64,000 bases of DNA, from contig JAGCXN010000006.1 in assembly GCA_017961265.1 (NCBI GenBank), positions 1 to 64,000 of the forward strand. The letters are read 5' to 3'. Every line of letters begins with the position of its first letter. Within the stretch, counting starts at the first letter, position 1. Source of the DNA: Bacteroidales bacterium (lineage in GTDB: Bacteria; Bacteroidota; Bacteroidia; Bacteroidales; WCHB1-69). A program made the position numbers and the translations under genes. Shown one piece after another: positions 62,141-64,000 of the stretch. The notes beneath the pieces were generated by a model. The model was not told the DNA's origin. It was given only the letters and a program-made list of their open reading frames with translations, and made no database searches.

Positions 62141-62145
62141 AAAGT

Positions 62146-63261
62146 ATGGCTAAAGAAAAAACAAATAGGAAAAATCCCCGACAACCTAAAGTTGAAGTTG
62201 TTGACCTATTTTGCGGAATAGGCGGCTTAAGCTATGGCATGAAGTCTGCTGGTTTTAATATTCTTGCAGGGTACGCTTTGGATTGGACTTGCCAATACGC
62301 ATACGAAACAAATACTGGCGGCAAGTTCTTTTACAAAGATGTGAAATTGGTGACGGGTGCTGAAATAAAGAAACTTTACTCAAAAAAGAAAAACACAATA
62401 AAAGTACTTGCGGGGTGTGCCCCTTGTCAGCCTTTCTCCTCGTATGCATTTAAAAAGAAAGAAAAAGACCCAAATAAATACGATTTATTATATGAGTTTG
62501 GAAGACTTGTCGGGGAAACAAAACCTGATATTGTTACAATGGAAAATGTAACTCAGATTCTCAACTTCAGATCAAAACCCGTTTTAAAAGATTTTGTTGA
62601 AAAACTAGAATCTCTAGGATATTTTGTTGATGTGAACAAGATTTTTTGCCCAGATTATGGTATCCCTCAAACAAGGAAACGATTAGTGTTGTTGGCGTCT
62701 CGTTTAGGGGAAATAAAAATGATACCACCCACTCATAAAAAAGAGGAATATGTAACGGTTCGAGAAACTATCGGTTATTTACATCCAATTTCTTCTGGTG
62801 GAATTGATGAAAATGACCCTCTACATCGTTGTACAGCCCTCTCACCATTGAATCTAAAGCGTATCAAAGCAACTCCGCGCGGAGGAAGTTGGCACGATTG
62901 GCCGGAAGAGCTGGTTCTTGATTGTCACAAAAAAAAAGGTGGAAAAACTTATGGAAGTGTTTATGGTCGCATGGAATGGGACAAACCTTCTCCAACAATG
63001 ACCACTCAATGTACTGGACTGGGAAATGGCAGATTTGGCCATCCAGAACAAGATAGGGCAATTTCTATCCGGGAAGCCGCACTTCTACAAACTTTTCCTA
63101 AAACATATAAGTTTTTCCAAGACGAAGAAACTATTTCTATAACTATAGCATCACGTTATATTGGCAATGCAGTTCCTCCAAAATTGGGAGATGTAATTGC
63201 AAAAAGTATCATTAATCATCTAAACAACGTTCAACATGAAGAAAAACAAGAAACTAAGTGA
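62146..63261 (+). CDS. dcm: DNA (cytosine-5)-methyltransferase
   Basis: 371 residues with all key C5 motifs: I, D-L-F-C-G-I-G-G-L-S (residues 20-29); IV, G-C-A-P-C-Q-P-F-S-S with catalytic Cys94; VI, M-E-N-V (132-135); VIII, Q-T-R-K-R-L-V-L-L-A; and IX/X, A-L-L-Q-T-F-P and Y-I-G-N-A-V-P-P-K-L near the C-terminus. The short target-recognition region (about 190-290) does not reveal the recognised site. It methylates cytosine in DNA, either as the modification half of a restriction system or as an orphan. The gene is AT-rich relative to the upstream genes, with a Lys-rich product, suggesting acquisition. It overlaps the following DUF262 gene by 26 nt, so they are translationally linked. Confidence 0.95.
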   Translation: MAKEKTNRKNPRQPKVEVVDLFCGIGGLSYGMKSAGFNILAGYALDWTCQYAYETNTGGKFFYKDVKLVTGAEIKKLYSKKKNTIKVLAGCAPCQPFSSYAFKKKEKDPNKYDLLYEFGRLVGETKPDIVTMENVTQILNFRSKPVLKDFVEKLESLGYFVDVNKIFCPDYGIPQTRKRLVLLASRLGEIKMIPPTHKKEEYVTVRETIGYLHPISSGGIDENDPLHRCTALSPLNLKRIKATPRGGSWHDWPEELVLDCHKKKGGKTYGSVYGRMEWDKPSPTMTTQCTGLGNGRFGHPEQDRAISIREAALLQTFPKTYKFFQDEETISITIASRYIGNAVPPKLGDVIAKSIINHLNNVQHEEKQETK

Positions 63262-64000
63262 CGAAAAGTTAGCTGCTATTGAAGAGCAAATTCAGCATGA
63301 AAGCGTACCTTATGTATATGACACAAAAGAATATCCCGTTGAGGTTATTATTGCCAAATATAGTAAAGACCAAATTTTTGTACCGCACTACCAGCGCAAT
63401 TATGTTTGGAAACCAGACGAGAAATCCAGATTCATAGAGTCTGTATTTCTGGGAGTTCCTATAATGCCGTTTTTGGTTTCCGTTTCAGGTGATGAAGCAG
63501 AATTAGAAATTATAGATGGCTCTCAACGTATTCGAACGTTGGAAGAATATTGTAGAGATGGATTCAAATTGTCAGGATTGAAAAAGCTCACTGAATTAAA
63601 CGGCACTAAGTTTTCAGAGCTTACAGAGTCTCGCAAAAACAAATTCTTGTTAAGAGATTTTCGTTTTCATGTTGTTACGGACAAGGCAGATCAGGATATT
63701 AGAGCAGACATCTTTAACAGGGTAAATACAAGTGCCAATAAACTAAAACCAAGCGAAATCAGAAAAGGTGCCTATCAAGGTGATTTTTATAACTTTATCA
63801 TTGAATGTTCGCAATCAGAATTATTTAGAAAAGTTTGCCCCATTCCAGATAACAAAGCCAATCGAGGCGAATACGAAGAATTGGCCTTGCGTTTTTTTGC
63901 TTATGCAAACTCGTACGAAAGTTTTAAGCATGACGTCGCTCCATTTTTGGATGATTTTTTGAAATCGAAAAACAAGGGATTTAACAGAGAAGAAATGAAA
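63236..64000 (+). CDS. DUF262 (GmrSD N-terminal-like) protein, truncated by window end
   Basis: The frame starts at an ATG inside the end of the methyltransferase gene and stays open for 255 codons to base 64000. Residues about 35-180 match DUF262, the ParB/Srx-like fold of GmrSD and related defence proteins: F-V-P-H-Y-Q-R-N-Y-V-W (about 48-58), then I-I-D-G-S-Q-R-I-R-T-L with D94-G-S-Q-R98 replacing the usual D-G-Q-Q-R, then F-N-R-V-N-T-S-A-N-K-L and E-I-R-K-G-A. In GmrSD, DUF262 binds nucleotide and works with a DUF1524 HNH nuclease; whether one follows here is beyond the window. Overlap with a methyltransferase suggests a restriction- or modification-linked defence unit. Confidence 0.88.
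   Translation, partial: MKKNKKLSDEKLAAIEEQIQHESVPYVYDTKEYPVEVIIAKYSKDQIFVPHYQRNYVWKPDEKSRFIESVFLGVPIMPFLVSVSGDEAELEIIDGSQRIRTLEEYCRDGFKLSGLKKLTELNGTKFSELTESRKNKFLLRDFRFHVVTDKADQDIRADIFNRVNTSANKLKPSEIRKGAYQGDFYNFIIECSQSELFRKVCPIPDNKANRGEYEELALRFFAYANSYESFKHDVAPFLDDFLKSKNKGFNREEMK

Larger units (their letters stand above)
61820..62145. other. Intergenic region containing the methyltransferase promoter and stub
   Basis: Bases 61820-61960 show nothing convincing beyond a weak CAGAAC/GTTCTG pair. The remainder holds the promoter at 61983-62012 and the 30-codon fragment at 62048-62140. Base composition shifts from GC-rich to AT-rich across this segment. Confidence 0.6.

Overview
The window looks like a chromosomal segment from a Bacteroidota bacterium, most likely order Bacteroidales. 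Several signs agree. Promoters fit the TTG-N19-21-TAnnTTTG consensus of the Bacteroidetes sigma factor. Genes mostly lack Shine-Dalgarno sequences. A DUF3467 gene follows rpoC, and CcsB and CcsA are fused in one cytochrome c biogenesis protein. A giant SprB-repeat surface protein is present. Housekeeping genes are fairly GC-rich, while the last 1.9 kb are clearly AT-rich. I saw no rRNA, tRNA, CRISPR array or intact insertion sequence.

Region 1 (1-25419, minus strand) is one uninterrupted reading frame of 8,473 codons that starts at 25419 with a signal peptide and is still open at the left edge. It encodes a giant secreted repeat protein. Six modules of GLUG repeats (about 115 units by eye) are followed by a Cys-Asp-Ser (CDS) motif linker and then a long stalk of HYR-like and SprB-type repeats. 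The stalk shows a 2.4-kb higher-order duplication and, at the edge, a nearly identical 270-bp tandem repeat. All long plus-strand frames here are antisense shadows.

Region 2 (25420-30684) holds a repeat-rich intergenic stretch, a small helical-repeat protein, pepD, thiL and a 5'-truncated Rpn-family nuclease remnant. Region 3 (30467-42385) is the transcription/translation core: secE-nusG-rplK-rplA-rplJ-rplL, an internal terminator or attenuator, rpoB-rpoC, a strong terminator and a DUF3467 gene. mutL follows. On the minus strand a B12-dependent ribonucleotide reductase gene (nrdJ) lies upstream of a GT-C-type membrane glycosyltransferase.

Region 4 (49265-56364, plus) looks like an iron/heme-linked envelope locus: a porin-like barrel, an imelysin lipoprotein, a di-heme oxidoreductase lipoprotein, the CcsBA cytochrome c assembly fusion and a small barrel. 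CcsBA would attach heme to the CXXCH motifs of the di-heme protein. Region 5 (56378-58951, minus) has the DUF177-rpmF-rdgB operon and a DUF1573 protein. Then sppA and a steroid-5-alpha-reductase-like membrane protein form a plus-strand pair.

Region 6 (61983-64000, plus) is an AT-rich, probably acquired defence-type module. A strong native-looking promoter drives a 30-codon stub of one C5 cytosine methyltransferase, cut just after motif I. Next come a complete different C5 methyltransferase and, overlapping it by 26 nt, a DUF262 (GmrSD-like) gene running off the right edge. Intergenic DNA across the window also carries three small repeat families: 7-bp-period arrays, a double-hairpin element with compensatory base changes, and GTAGAGACG palindromes.
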